64,000 bases of DNA from Opitutaceae bacterium (GTDB lineage: Bacteria; Verrucomicrobiota; Verrucomicrobiia; Opitutales; Opitutaceae): assembly GCA_003164715.1 (NCBI GenBank), contig PLTZ01000024.1:57582-121581 (forward strand), given 5' to 3'. This document shows, in pieces, positions 18,050-26,877 of the stretch. The notes beneath the pieces are model-generated. The model was not told the DNA's origin. It saw only the letters and a list, made by a program, of their open reading frames with translations, and did not search any database. Position numbers and translations under genes: made by a program. Numbering within the stretch: position 1 is the first letter of the stretch; each line of letters starts with the position of its first letter.

Positions 18050-19300
18050 ATGCCCAGGAGCACCTTGGCACAGGCCGCAAAGGACGTCGCCCGCAGGCTC
18101 GAGCAGCTTGCGCGGGTCTCGGACGAACGCGGGGCGACGACCCGGACCTTCCTTTCGCCCGCGATGCGCAGGGCGAACGCGCTGGTGGGCGGCTGGATGA
18201 GGGGCGCGGGCCTCTCGGTGCGGGAGGACGCGGCGGGCAACCTGATCGGCAGGTTGCCGGGGCCTTCGCGCGGCTCGAAGACGCTCCTCATGGGATCCCA
18301 CCTCGACACGGTGCGCGACGCGGGCCGCTTCGACGGCGCCCTCGGTGTCCTCCTTCCCATCGCGGCGCTCGGGGCCGCCCGGGACCGCGGGCTCCGACTT
18401 CCCTTCGCGGTCGAGGTGCTGGGATTCTCGGAGGAGGAGGGCGTGCGGTTCTCGAGCGCCTATCTGGGGAGCAGGGCCTACGCGGGCCGGCTCCGGAAGT
18501 CCGACCTCGGGCTGCGGGACCCGGACGGCGTCTGCGTGGCGCAGGCGCTTTCGGAGCATAACGGGCGCAGCCGCCCGCTTCCGAAACCCGCCCATGCGCG
18601 CGGCGAGCTCCTGGGCTACCTCGAGGTCCACATCGAGCAGGGGCCCGTCCTTGAGTCGCGCGGGCTGGCCGCCGGCGTCGTGCCGGCGATCGCGGGGCAG
18701 ACCCGCGCAAGGGTGAGCTTCACGGGGCGGGCGGGCCACGCCGGGACGACCCCCATGTCACTCCGGAGGGACGCGCTTGCGGGCGCGGCCGAGTTCATCC
18801 TCGAGGTCGAGGCCTTCGCGGGGCGGCGCCCGCCGCTCGTCGCGACCGTGGGCCGGGTGTCGGCGCATCCCGGGGCGGCGAATGTGATCGCGGGGGCGGC
18901 GGAGCTCACGCTCGACGTGAGGCACCCGTCGGACAAGGCGAGGCGGGCCGCGTTCGCGGGGCTTCGACGCGCGGGCCGCACGATCGCCGGGAGACGGGGC
19001 CTCGTGTTCGCGGCCACCGTGACCCAGGACGACGGAGCCGTCTTGTGCTCGCGGGAATTGACGGCGCTTCTCGAGAGGAGCGTGCGGGCCCGCCAGGGCC
19101 GCTCGCTGCGGATCCCCAGCGGGGCCGGGCACGACGCGGTTGTCCTCGCGTCGCTCGCGCCGGTCGCGATGCTCTTCGTGCGCTGCAGGGGGGGCCTGAG
19201 CCACCATCCCGACGAATTCGTGAGCACCGGCGACATCGCCGTCGCGCTTGAGGTCGTCGTCGACTTCCTGGCGCGCCTCGCCTCCGAGCACCCACGATGA
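18050..19300 (+). CDS. allC: Allantoate amidohydrolase (M20 family)
   Basis: A 416-residue binuclear metal amidohydrolase of the allantoate amidohydrolase, N-carbamoyl amino acid hydrolase and ureidopropionase group. Metal motifs are GSHLDTV (His84) and SEEEGVRF (Glu128-130); VHIEQGPVLES and TGRAGHAGTTPM are also typical. In this setting it would turn allantoate into ureidoglycine, ammonia and CO2. The ATG at 18050 lies eight bases after uraH. Its stop overlaps the allantoinase start (ATGA). The cluster has two M20 enzymes; this one carries the typical AllC features and the one at 21439 looks like ureidoglycolate amidohydrolase, but the two could be swapped. Confidence 0.85.
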   Translation: MPRSTLAQAAKDVARRLEQLARVSDERGATTRTFLSPAMRRANALVGGWMRGAGLSVREDAAGNLIGRLPGPSRGSKTLLMGSHLDTVRDAGRFDGALGVLLPIAALGAARDRGLRLPFAVEVLGFSEEEGVRFSSAYLGSRAYAGRLRKSDLGLRDPDGVCVAQALSEHNGRSRPLPKPAHARGELLGYLEVHIEQGPVLESRGLAAGVVPAIAGQTRARVSFTGRAGHAGTTPMSLRRDALAGAAEFILEVEAFAGRRPPLVATVGRVSAHPGAANVIAGAAELTLDVRHPSDKARRAAFAGLRRAGRTIAGRRGLVFAATVTQDDGAVLCSRELTALLERSVRARQGRSLRIPSGAGHDAVVLASLAPVAMLFVRCRGGLSHHPDEFVSTGDIAVALEVVVDFLARLASEHPR

Positions 19301-20658
19301 GCGGCACCTACGAGCTTCTCGTGCGCGGGGCCTCCGTCGTGCTGCCCGGGCGCGTGGTCCGGGCCGACATCGCCGCCTCGGGCGGGCGGATCGTGAAGAT
19401 CGGGCCCGATCTTGGCGCATCGGCCGGGGACGTCATCGAGGCCAGGGGGATGCATGTTCTCGCGGGGATCATCGACTCGCACGTCCACTTCAACGAGCCC
19501 GGCCGGGCCGACTGGGAGGGGCTCGGGACCGGCTCGAATGCCGTCGCGGCCGGTGGCGGGACGGCGTTCTTTGACATGCCGCTCAATTCCCTTCCGCCCG
19601 TCACGGACGCGGCGAGCTTCGGGGTGAAGCGGGCCGCGGCCGAGCGATCGTCGAGGACCGACTTCGGGATCTGGGGCGGCCTTGTTCCCGGCAATGTCGA
19701 GGAGATGGAGCCGATGCGCGACGCCGGGGCCGTCGGGTTCAAGGCCTTCATGTGCGACAGCGGGGTCCAGGAGTTCCCGCTCTCGGACCCGGCGACGCTG
19801 CGGGCCGGTATGAAGCGCGCCGCCTCGCTCGGCATGCTGGTGGCGGTCCACGCCGAGGACGAGGCGCTCGCCCGCCGCCGGACGGCGGAGCAGCGCGCGC
19901 GCGGCGCCGACGTGCGGACCTGGCTCAGGTCCCGCCCGGTCGAGCTCGAGCTCTCGGCGATACGGACGGCGACGGACCTGGCCGGCGAGACCGGGTGCGC
20001 GCTGCACATCGTCCACGTGAGCAGCCCGGACGGGGTCGCGCTGGCCCGGGAGGCGAGAGCGCGCGGGGTCGACGTCACGATCGAGACCTGCCCCCACTAC
20101 CTGCTCCTCACGGAGGAGGACGTCGTCCGGCTCGGGGCCCCGGCCAAGTGCTTTCCGCCGCTCAGGCCCGACGCGCTGCGGCTCGGCCTATGGCGCGAGC
20201 TCGAGTCGGGCGGGATCGACACCGTGAGCTCGGACCATTCGCCGGCACCCCCCGACATGAAGCGGTCCGAGGACTTCTTCGAAATCTGGGGCGGCATCTC
20301 CGGGTGCCAGCACGGGTTCGAGCTGCTCTTGTCGGAGGCGCTCGCCCGAAGCCCGCCCGAAACGGCCCTGCCGCAGCTTTCCAGGCTCCTCTCGTCGAAC
20401 GTCGCCCGCCGGTTCCGCGTCGGCGGCTCGAAGGGGACGCTGGCCGAGGGGCTCGACGCCGACATGACGATCATCGATCTGCGGGGCGACCACGAGCTCT
20501 CGAACGCCGACCTGCTCTACCGGCACCGCCAGGGACCCTACGGCGGGCGCAGGTCACGTGTCAGGATCGTGCGGACGATCGTCCGGGCGAGGACCGTCTT
20601 TTCTCAGGGCCGGATTGCACCGGGCCCGCCGTCCGGTCATCTTGTGAGGCCAGGCTGA
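19297..20658 (+). CDS. allB: Allantoinase
   Basis: A 453-residue cyclic amidohydrolase. HVHFNEPG at residues 62-69 gives the metal His pair, Lys149 in VGFKAFMC is at the place of the carbamylated bridging lysine, and DHSPAPPDMK near residue 315 is characteristic of allantoinases. It hydrolyses the hydantoin ring of allantoin to allantoate. The ATG overlaps the preceding stop by four bases. The next gene, ureidoglycine aminohydrolase, follows after 40 bases. Dihydroorotase or hydantoinase are alternatives by fold only. Confidence 0.93.
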   Translation: MSGTYELLVRGASVVLPGRVVRADIAASGGRIVKIGPDLGASAGDVIEARGMHVLAGIIDSHVHFNEPGRADWEGLGTGSNAVAAGGGTAFFDMPLNSLPPVTDAASFGVKRAAAERSSRTDFGIWGGLVPGNVEEMEPMRDAGAVGFKAFMCDSGVQEFPLSDPATLRAGMKRAASLGMLVAVHAEDEALARRRTAEQRARGADVRTWLRSRPVELELSAIRTATDLAGETGCALHIVHVSSPDGVALAREARARGVDVTIETCPHYLLLTEEDVVRLGAPAKCFPPLRPDALRLGLWRELESGGIDTVSSDHSPAPPDMKRSEDFFEIWGGISGCQHGFELLLSEALARSPPETALPQLSRLLSSNVARRFRVGGSKGTLAEGLDADMTIIDLRGDHELSNADLLYRHRQGPYGGRRSRVRIVRTIVRARTVFSQGRIAPGPPSGHLVRPG

Positions 20659-20698
20659 CCAATCCGCACCCAAACCTAACCGCAACCCGCGCATCCCC

Positions 20699-21442
20699 AT
20701 GCCCGAACTCTTTGGCCACACCCGAGCCCACGTTGGCGCGCGCCACGCGCTGATCACGCCTGACAACCACGTGAGCAGCTCGCTGCCGGGGTTCTCCGGG
20801 GCCACCGCGGTCGTCCTGGTGAGCCCGGCCATGGGGGCCAGGGTCGCGCAGACCCTCGTCACGTTCCAGTCCGGCGGCTCGGCGCGGGTGGCTGCGGGCG
20901 ACGCGCAGACCTTCGGCTACGTCATGGAGGGCGCCGCCCTGGTGGCGGTCGGCTCGAAGAGGCGCCGCCTGAAGGCGGGCGGTTTCTTCTATTGCCCCGC
21001 GGGGCTGGAGTGGAGCCTCTTGTCCCCGCGCAAGGGGACCCGCGTCACCCTCTTTCAGAAGGCGTACGCCCCGCTCCCGGGAGTGCGCGCCCCGCGCGCG
21101 ATCCTCGGTGACCAGTCCCGGGTCAAGGGGACGCCGTTTCTCGGGGACCCCGTCGCGAACCTTCAGGTGCTGCTGCCCGATGAGCCCGCGTTCGACATGG
21201 CCGTCAACATCTTCGCATACCAGCCCGGCGGACACCTCCCGTTCGTGGAGGTGCACATCATGGAGCACGGGCTCGTGATGCTGTCCGGGGAGGGCGTCTA
21301 CCGCCTCGAGGACTCCTGGTATCCGGTGCGGGCGGGAGACGCGGTCTGGATGGCCCCCTATTGCGCCCAGTGGTTCGTCGCGATGGGCAAGGTCCCGGCC
21401 CGCTACCTGTACTACAAGGACGTCAACCGGGCCCCGCTATGA
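20699..21442 (+). CDS. allE: (S)-ureidoglycine aminohydrolase (bicupin)
   Basis: A 247-residue protein with two cupin barrels. The C-terminal one holds the metal-binding set in PFVEVHIMEHGLVMLSG and a final SWYPVRAGDAVWMAPYCAQW, as in AllE/YlbA and plant UGlyAH. It releases ammonia from S-ureidoglycine to give S-ureidoglycolate, and so sits between the two M20 hydrolases of the cluster. Its stop overlaps the next start as ATGA, implying coupled translation with the enzyme that uses its product. Confidence 0.92.
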   Translation: MPELFGHTRAHVGARHALITPDNHVSSSLPGFSGATAVVLVSPAMGARVAQTLVTFQSGGSARVAAGDAQTFGYVMEGAALVAVGSKRRRLKAGGFFYCPAGLEWSLLSPRKGTRVTLFQKAYAPLPGVRAPRAILGDQSRVKGTPFLGDPVANLQVLLPDEPAFDMAVNIFAYQPGGHLPFVEVHIMEHGLVMLSGEGVYRLEDSWYPVRAGDAVWMAPYCAQWFVAMGKVPARYLYYKDVNRAPL

Positions 21443-22698
21443 CAAGCCCCGGGCCGGACATCAGGATCGCCGTCGACAGCGCCGGGCTCCAGCGCCGGAT
21501 CGACGAGCTCGCCCTGATCTCCGAGGCGCCCGCGCCCGTGGTGACGCGGGTCCTCTTCTCGGAGGCCGACCTGCGGGGCCGCGAGTACGTGCGTCGCGCG
21601 GCGCGAGAGGCGGCCCTCACGCTAAGGGAGGACGCCGTGGGCAACCTCTTTGCTCGGTGGGAGGGATCGGAGCCCGGGCTTGCGGCGGTCGGCTCGGGCT
21701 CGCACACCGACGCCATTCCCAACGCGGGCAAGTATGACGGCGTCGTCGGCGTGCTGGGCGCCTTTGAGGCGCTGGCGGCTCTCAAGCGGGCGGGCTTCAG
21801 GCCCACGCGCTCGCTTGAGGTCGTCATGTTCACGGCCGAGGAGCCGACCCGCTTCGGTCTCGGCTGCCTCGGCAGCCGGCTCATGGCGGGCTCGATTTCC
21901 GTGGAGAAGGCGCGGGGGCTCAAGGACCGCGAGGGCCGCACCCTCGAGGAGCTGAGGTGCGCCGCGGGCTGCAAGGGCCCGCTCGAGTCGGTGACGCTGC
22001 CGCCGGGCTACTACCACGCGTTCGTGGAGCTTCACATCGAGCAGGGGCCCCTCCTCGAGGCGCAGAAGGTCCCGATCGGGATCGTCGAGCACATCGCCGG
22101 GCCGAGCAGCTACCGGGCGACGCTTCGTGGGGAGGGCGGGCACGCCGGCGCCGTGCTGATGCCGGTCCGCCACGACGCGCTGCTGGCGGGCGCCGAGATC
22201 GCGCTGGCCGTGGAGCGGGCGGCGAAGGGGAGCGGGAGCCCCGACACCGTGGGCACCGTGGGGGTGTTCCGGATCGAGCCCGGGGCCGTGAACAGCGTCC
22301 CCTTCGGCGCCTACCTGGAGATCGACCTGAGGGACGCCCGGCTCGGCACGCGCGAAAGGGCGCTTGCCGAGATCCGCCGGACTGCGGAAGAGGCGTGCGC
22401 CCGGCGCGGCGTCAGCATGGAGTTCGAGGAGATCAACGCGGACCCGCCCGCGGCGGGCGATCCGAGGACGGTGGCGATCGCGCAGGAGGTGTGCGCCGAG
22501 CTCGGCCTGCGGTCGCTGCGCATGGTGAGCCGCGCCTACCACGACTCGCTCTTCATGGCCCGGGTGAGCCCGACGACCATGATCTTCATTCCCTGCCGCA
22601 ACGGCTGGAGCCACCGGCCCGAGGAATACGCCTCGCCCGAGCACATCGCATCGGGGGTGGAGGTCCTCGCCCACACGATGGCGCGCCTCGCGGTCTAA
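21439..22698 (+). CDS. Ureidoglycolate amidohydrolase-like M20 enzyme
   Basis: A 419-residue binuclear metal amidohydrolase. Motifs include SGSHTDAIPNAGKYDG, FTAEEPTRFGLGCLGSR, LHIEQGPLLEA, GEGGHAGAVLMPVRHDA and CRNGWSHRPEEYASPEH. The EEPTRFG..CLGSR segment and the AYHDSLFMAR region resemble plant ureidoglycolate amidohydrolase more than AllC. It would split ureidoglycolate to glyoxylate, two ammonia and CO2, so no urea is formed. The ATG at 21439 overlaps the bicupin stop. It comes five bases before the xanthine dehydrogenase gene. An N-carbamoyl amino acid hydrolase is the alternative. Confidence 0.8.
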   Translation: MTSPGPDIRIAVDSAGLQRRIDELALISEAPAPVVTRVLFSEADLRGREYVRRAAREAALTLREDAVGNLFARWEGSEPGLAAVGSGSHTDAIPNAGKYDGVVGVLGAFEALAALKRAGFRPTRSLEVVMFTAEEPTRFGLGCLGSRLMAGSISVEKARGLKDREGRTLEELRCAAGCKGPLESVTLPPGYYHAFVELHIEQGPLLEAQKVPIGIVEHIAGPSSYRATLRGEGGHAGAVLMPVRHDALLAGAEIALAVERAAKGSGSPDTVGTVGVFRIEPGAVNSVPFGAYLEIDLRDARLGTRERALAEIRRTAEEACARRGVSMEFEEINADPPAAGDPRTVAIAQEVCAELGLRSLRMVSRAYHDSLFMARVSPTTMIFIPCRNGWSHRPEEYASPEHIASGVEVLAHTMARLAV

Positions 22699-22703
22699 AG
22701 ACC

Positions 22704-25700
22704 ATGGGATTCGAATTCACGCTGAACGGCCGGGTGGTGCGGGTCGACGACCTTGCGCCCACCACGACGCTGCTCGAATTCCTCAGGTCGAGCGGCCTGA
22801 CCGGGAGCAAGCAGGGCTGCGCCGAGGGCGACTGCGGGGCCTGCACGGTGGCGATCGTCGACAGGGACGCGTCCGGAAAGGCGACCTACCGCGGGGTGAA
22901 CAGCTGCATTGCGCTCCTGCCGATGTTCGCGGGCCGGGAGGTGGTGACCGTCGAGGGGCTCTCGTGCGAAGGGGCGCCGCTCCATCCGGTGCAGTCTGCG
23001 ATGGTCGACCACTACGGGTCGCAGTGCGGCTACTGCACGCCGGGGTTCATCATGTCGCTCTTCGAGGGCTATTACCGGGGAGACTGCAGGAAGGCCGCCG
23101 ACATCAGCGACCAGCTGTGCGGGAACCTCTGCCGGTGCACCGGCTACCGCCCGATCCGGGACGCGGCGCTGGACGCGTTCGGCGGGCGCGGGAAGGCGGC
23201 GGGCGCAGGCGACCCGTTCAGGGAGCGGCTCAAGGCGCCGTTTTCTCCTCCGGGCGGCCTCGACTACCGGGCGGGCACGGACCGGTTCGTGCGGCCGACG
23301 ACGCTCTCCGGGCTGTTTGGGGCGCTTAGGGAGCATCCCCGCGCGATCCTGGTCGCGGGTGCGACGGAGATCGGCATCGACGTGACCAAGAAGTTCAGGC
23401 CCTTCCCGTTCCTTGTGTCGACCGAGGGCGTGCCGGAGTTGACCCGCATCGTGGGTACGGACTCCCACTGGAGGATCGGCGCCGGCGCCACCCTTACGGC
23501 GGTGGAGGAGGCCCTTGCCGGTGAGTTCCCGTCCCTTGCCAAGATGCTCAAGGTATTTGCGGCAAGGCAGATAAGGAATCGGGCGACCCTGGGCGGAAAT
23601 CTCGCCACGGCGTCCCCGATTGGCGACGCCGCCCCCGTCCTCCTGTCGCTGGACGCGGAGCTGGTCCTGGCCTCGGCAGGCGGGAGCCGGACGGTCGCCC
23701 TTGCGGACTTCTTCACGGCGTACCGAAAGACCCTGCTTGGGCCCGGGGAGATCATCCTGGAGGTCGCCCTTCCGCGCTTCGAGCCCGGCCGGGGCCTCGT
23801 GCGCCGGTCGGACTTCTTCAAGGTGTCCAAGCGGCGCGAGCTCGACATCAGCATCGCCGCCGCCGCGTTCTCGATCGACACCGACTCCGCAGGCGTGGTT
23901 CGCCGGGCCCGGATGGCCTACGGGGGTATCGCGGCCACCCCCGTCCGCGCGCGAGGCGCCGAGGCCGCCCTCGAGGGGCGGAGGTTGCCCGAGGCCGCCG
24001 GGGAGGTCGCGAGGCTCCTCGCTGGCGAGTTCAAGCCGATCGACGACGTGCGCGGGAGCGCGGAGTACCGCCGCGGGCTCGTCGTCGGCCTCTGGGAGAA
24101 GTTCGCGTCCGGCGCGACGAGCGCCGCCCAGGACGGCGCGCTCGACTTTGCCAAGGGGCAGGACGCGGTCGCCCCGGACCCCTCGAAGGCGCTCCGCCAC
24201 GAGAGCGCCGTCGGCCACGTGACGGGCCGGGCGCTCTACGCGGACGACACGGCCCAGCGGCGGCCCATGCTCGACCTGTGGCCCGTATGCTCCCCCCATG
24301 CGCACGCACGCGTGAAGCGCCGGGACGCGGCGGCCGCCCGCGCCATGCCGGGAGTCGTCGCGGTGCTGATGGCCGAGGACATCCCCGGGCACAACAATGT
24401 CGGGACGGGCCAGGATGAGCCGCTCTTCGCGGACAAGGAGGTGCGGTACCATGGGCAGGTCGTCGCGGTTGTCGTCGGCCATTCGCCCAAGGCGTGCCGC
24501 GCCGCCGCCGCGGCCGTGGTGGTCGAGTACGAGCCGCTTCCCGCCCTCGTCGGAATCGGGGACGCGATCGCCCGGGGCTCCTTCCACACGCCGCCCCACA
24601 CTTTGGCGAGGGGAGACGCCGGCGCTGCGCTCGCGAAGGCGCCGCTCAGGCTCGATGGCGAGTTCTCCTTCGGCGGCCAGGAGCATTTCTACCTGGAAAC
24701 GCAGGCGGCATGGGCCGAGGCGGGGGAGGGCGGGTCGGTCTTCGTGAGTTCGTCGACCCAGCACCCGAGTGAGATCCAGGCCATCGTCGCCGAGCTGACC
24801 GGCGAGCCGAGGAGCAATGTGGTCGTGCAGTCGCCCCGGATGGGCGGCGCCTTCGGAGGCAAGGAGACCCAGGGCGCCGCGTTCGCCGCGATGGTGGCGC
24901 TTGCCGCCCTGAAGACCCGCCATCCCGTCCGCATCCAGCTCGACCGGGACCTGGACATGATGATCACCGGCAAACGCCACCCCTTCCATGCCCGCTTCTC
25001 CGTGGGCTATGACGGCAAGGGGATGATCCTCGCCGCGGAGGTCGACCTCTGCTCGGACGGGGGATGGTCGCTCGACCTGTCGCAGCCCGTTCTCGACCGG
25101 GCGCTCTTCCACCTGGACAACGCGTACTACATCCCGGCCGTCCGGTTCACGGGGAAGATCGCCAAGACGAACGTCGCCTCGAACACGGCCTTCAGGGGGT
25201 TCGGTGGCCCCCAGGGAATGCTGGTCATGGAGGAGATCGTCGACCGGATCTCGCGCCGCCTTGGGCTCGCGCCGGAGGTCGTCAGGGGCCGCAACCTCTA
25301 CCGCGGGCGCGGCAGGACGAACACGACCCATTTCCTCCAGGAGATAGGCGACAACCGCCTGCAGACGGTCTGGAAGCGGGTGCAGAAGGAGGCCGGCTTT
25401 GCCGCGAGGCGCCGGGCGGTGGACGCCTGGAACAGGGCGCACCCACGGGTGAAGCGCGGGCTCGCGGTCACCCCCCTCAAGTTCGGGATATCATTCACGC
25501 TGACGCACTACAACCAGGCCGGGGCGCTGGTCCTGCTCCACCTGGACGGGACGGCGCAAGTGAACCACGGCGGAACGGAGATGGGCCAGGGGCTCCACAC
25601 GAAGATCCTCGGCGTGGCCATGCGCGAGCTCGGCCTGCCGGCAAGCCGGATCCGGATGATGCAGACGGCGACCGACAAGGTGCCGAACACGTCGGCCACT

Positions 25701-26477
25701 GCGGCGTCGTCAGGCGCGGACCTGAACGGCGCCGCGGTCAGGAACGCCTGCGTGACGCTCCGCGAGCGGCTCCTGCCGGTGGCTTCGGAGCTCCTGTCGG
25801 AGAAGGCGGGCAGGAGGATTCCCGCGGCAAAGATACGATTCGTGGATGGAAAGGCGAAGGTACGCGGATCCACGCTGGCGATCGACCTGAAGAAGGTCTG
25901 CCACAGGGCCCATGCGCTCAGGATCAGCCTGTCCGTGTCGGGATTCTACGCCACGCCGGGCATCCACTGGGACTGGTCCACGGCCTCCGGACGGCCGTTC
26001 CAGTATTTTGTCTGCGGGGCGGCGGTCGCCGAGATCGAGGTCGACGGCCACAACGGCATGCACCGGATCCTCCGGGTCGACGCCGTCCACGACGTGGGTG
26101 ACTCGCTCAATCCCGGCGTCGACCTGGGCCAGATCGAGGGCGGCCTGATGCAGGGGATCGGCTGGCTCACCCGCGAGGAACTCCTGTGGGACAGGCAGGG
26201 GCGCCTCCTGACCCACAGCGCGAGCACCTACCAGATCCCCGCGATCAGCGACGCGCCGAAGGAGATCCACGTGACGACGCTGCCCATGGCGGCTCAGGAG
26301 GGGACCATCCACGGAAGCAAGGCCTCGGGAGAGCCCCCGTTCATGCTGGCGTTCTCAGTCAGGGAGGCGATCCGCGACGCGGTCGCGGCGTTCGGGTCCG
26401 GCGGCGGCGAGGTTCCGCTGGCGTCGCCGGCCACGAGCGAGGCCATCTTTACGGCGATCAGGAGTCGTTCTACTTAA
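22704..26477 (+). CDS. xdh: Xanthine dehydrogenase, single-chain (Fe-S, FAD and molybdopterin domains fused)
   Basis: One 1257-residue chain carries all XDH parts. Residues 1-165 hold two [2Fe-2S] centres (GCAEGDCGACTV and QCGYCTPGF ... CGNLCRCTGYRP). The FAD domain covers about 190-460 (ILVAGATEIG, RNRATLGGNLATASPIGD). The molybdenum domain runs from about 495 to the end: GGQEHFYLET at 657-666, MGGAFGGKE, FRGFGGPQG, GTEMGQGLH and the catalytic Glu1210 in GEPPFML. It oxidises hypoxanthine and xanthine to urate. Most bacterial enzymes are split into XdhA and XdhB, while the one-chain layout is usual in animals and plants. The ATG at 22704 gives the standard 2Fe-2S start. Its maturation protein XdhC is encoded on the other strand at 27636-28418. 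Confidence 0.95.
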   Translation: MGFEFTLNGRVVRVDDLAPTTTLLEFLRSSGLTGSKQGCAEGDCGACTVAIVDRDASGKATYRGVNSCIALLPMFAGREVVTVEGLSCEGAPLHPVQSAMVDHYGSQCGYCTPGFIMSLFEGYYRGDCRKAADISDQLCGNLCRCTGYRPIRDAALDAFGGRGKAAGAGDPFRERLKAPFSPPGGLDYRAGTDRFVRPTTLSGLFGALREHPRAILVAGATEIGIDVTKKFRPFPFLVSTEGVPELTRIVGTDSHWRIGAGATLTAVEEALAGEFPSLAKMLKVFAARQIRNRATLGGNLATASPIGDAAPVLLSLDAELVLASAGGSRTVALADFFTAYRKTLLGPGEIILEVALPRFEPGRGLVRRSDFFKVSKRRELDISIAAAAFSIDTDSAGVVRRARMAYGGIAATPVRARGAEAALEGRRLPEAAGEVARLLAGEFKPIDDVRGSAEYRRGLVVGLWEKFASGATSAAQDGALDFAKGQDAVAPDPSKALRHESAVGHVTGRALYADDTAQRRPMLDLWPVCSPHAHARVKRRDAAAARAMPGVVAVLMAEDIPGHNNVGTGQDEPLFADKEVRYHGQVVAVVVGHSPKACRAAAAAVVVEYEPLPALVGIGDAIARGSFHTPPHTLARGDAGAALAKAPLRLDGEFSFGGQEHFYLETQAAWAEAGEGGSVFVSSSTQHPSEIQAIVAELTGEPRSNVVVQSPRMGGAFGGKETQGAAFAAMVALAALKTRHPVRIQLDRDLDMMITGKRHPFHARFSVGYDGKGMILAAEVDLCSDGGWSLDLSQPVLDRALFHLDNAYYIPAVRFTGKIAKTNVASNTAFRGFGGPQGMLVMEEIVDRISRRLGLAPEVVRGRNLYRGRGRTNTTHFLQEIGDNRLQTVWKRVQKEAGFAARRRAVDAWNRAHPRVKRGLAVTPLKFGISFTLTHYNQAGALVLLHLDGTAQVNHGGTEMGQGLHTKILGVAMRELGLPASRIRMMQTATDKVPNTSATAASSGADLNGAAVRNACVTLRERLLPVASELLSEKAGRRIPAAKIRFVDGKAKVRGSTLAIDLKKVCHRAHALRISLSVSGFYATPGIHWDWSTASGRPFQYFVCGAAVAEIEVDGHNGMHRILRVDAVHDVGDSLNPGVDLGQIEGGLMQGIGWLTREELLWDRQGRLLTHSASTYQIPAISDAPKEIHVTTLPMAAQEGTIHGSKASGEPPFMLAFSVREAIRDAVAAFGSGGGEVPLASPATSEAIFTAIRSRST

Positions 26478-26592
26478 GATATTTGCGAATAACGTGTTAT
26501 GTATGCTGTGAACCGGCGTACTTCGTATTCAGTCCGGCTTTCGGACGGATCGCAGCGTTGAGTTTTCTTGTGTGCCGATCACTATAGTCGAC

Positions 26593-26877
26593 ATGGCATT
26601 GCGTGACCCGCAGCTCGAAGCGATCGCACGCGGAGTTGTCTGGTGGGAACCCCCGGACGTCACCTTGTCGGACCCAAACGACTTTCTCTGCCGAGTCATG
26701 GCCCGGGGGCTTTGGGATGACATAAAGCACGTGGAAAAAGTGTACGGCGAAGAGGCATTCCGAGTTGCATTGCGGCATGCCCGGCCCGGCGTGATCGACA
26801 TCGCCTCCTGGCACTACTGGCATCACAGACTTGGAATCGAGCCCGTTCCGGAGATGCCTAAGAGGACATTCGAGTGA
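26593..26877 (+). CDS. Small partner protein of an AbiEii-like nucleotidyltransferase
   Basis: A 94-residue soluble protein with no signal peptide, rich in Trp and ending in WHYWHHRLGIEPVPEMPKRT. I do not recognise a characterised family. Short proteins of this kind occur directly before AbiEii/AbiGii-type nucleotidyltransferases, and here the last bases overlap the next gene as GTGA, so it is probably the antitoxin or partner. The ATG at 26593 is taken; a GTG at 26572 would add seven residues. Base composition is clearly less GC-rich than the xanthine dehydrogenase gene before it, which suggests acquisition. Confidence 0.6.
   Translation: MALRDPQLEAIARGVVWWEPPDVTLSDPNDFLCRVMARGLWDDIKHVEKVYGEEAFRVALRHARPGVIDIASWHYWHHRLGIEPVPEMPKRTFE

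Noticed and set aside
22695-25442. 915-codon open frame on the minus strand opposite xanthine dehydrogenase
   Set aside because: The plus strand has every cofactor motif of XDH; the reverse frame has no domain and arises from strong GC bias at third positions. The same holds for 7647-9395 and 58502-59797.
26489-26500. ATAACGTGTTAT as a proven AbiE-type operator
   Set aside because: Short single palindrome; AbiEi-type operators are longer paired repeats. Kept only as a remark in the AbiEii finding.
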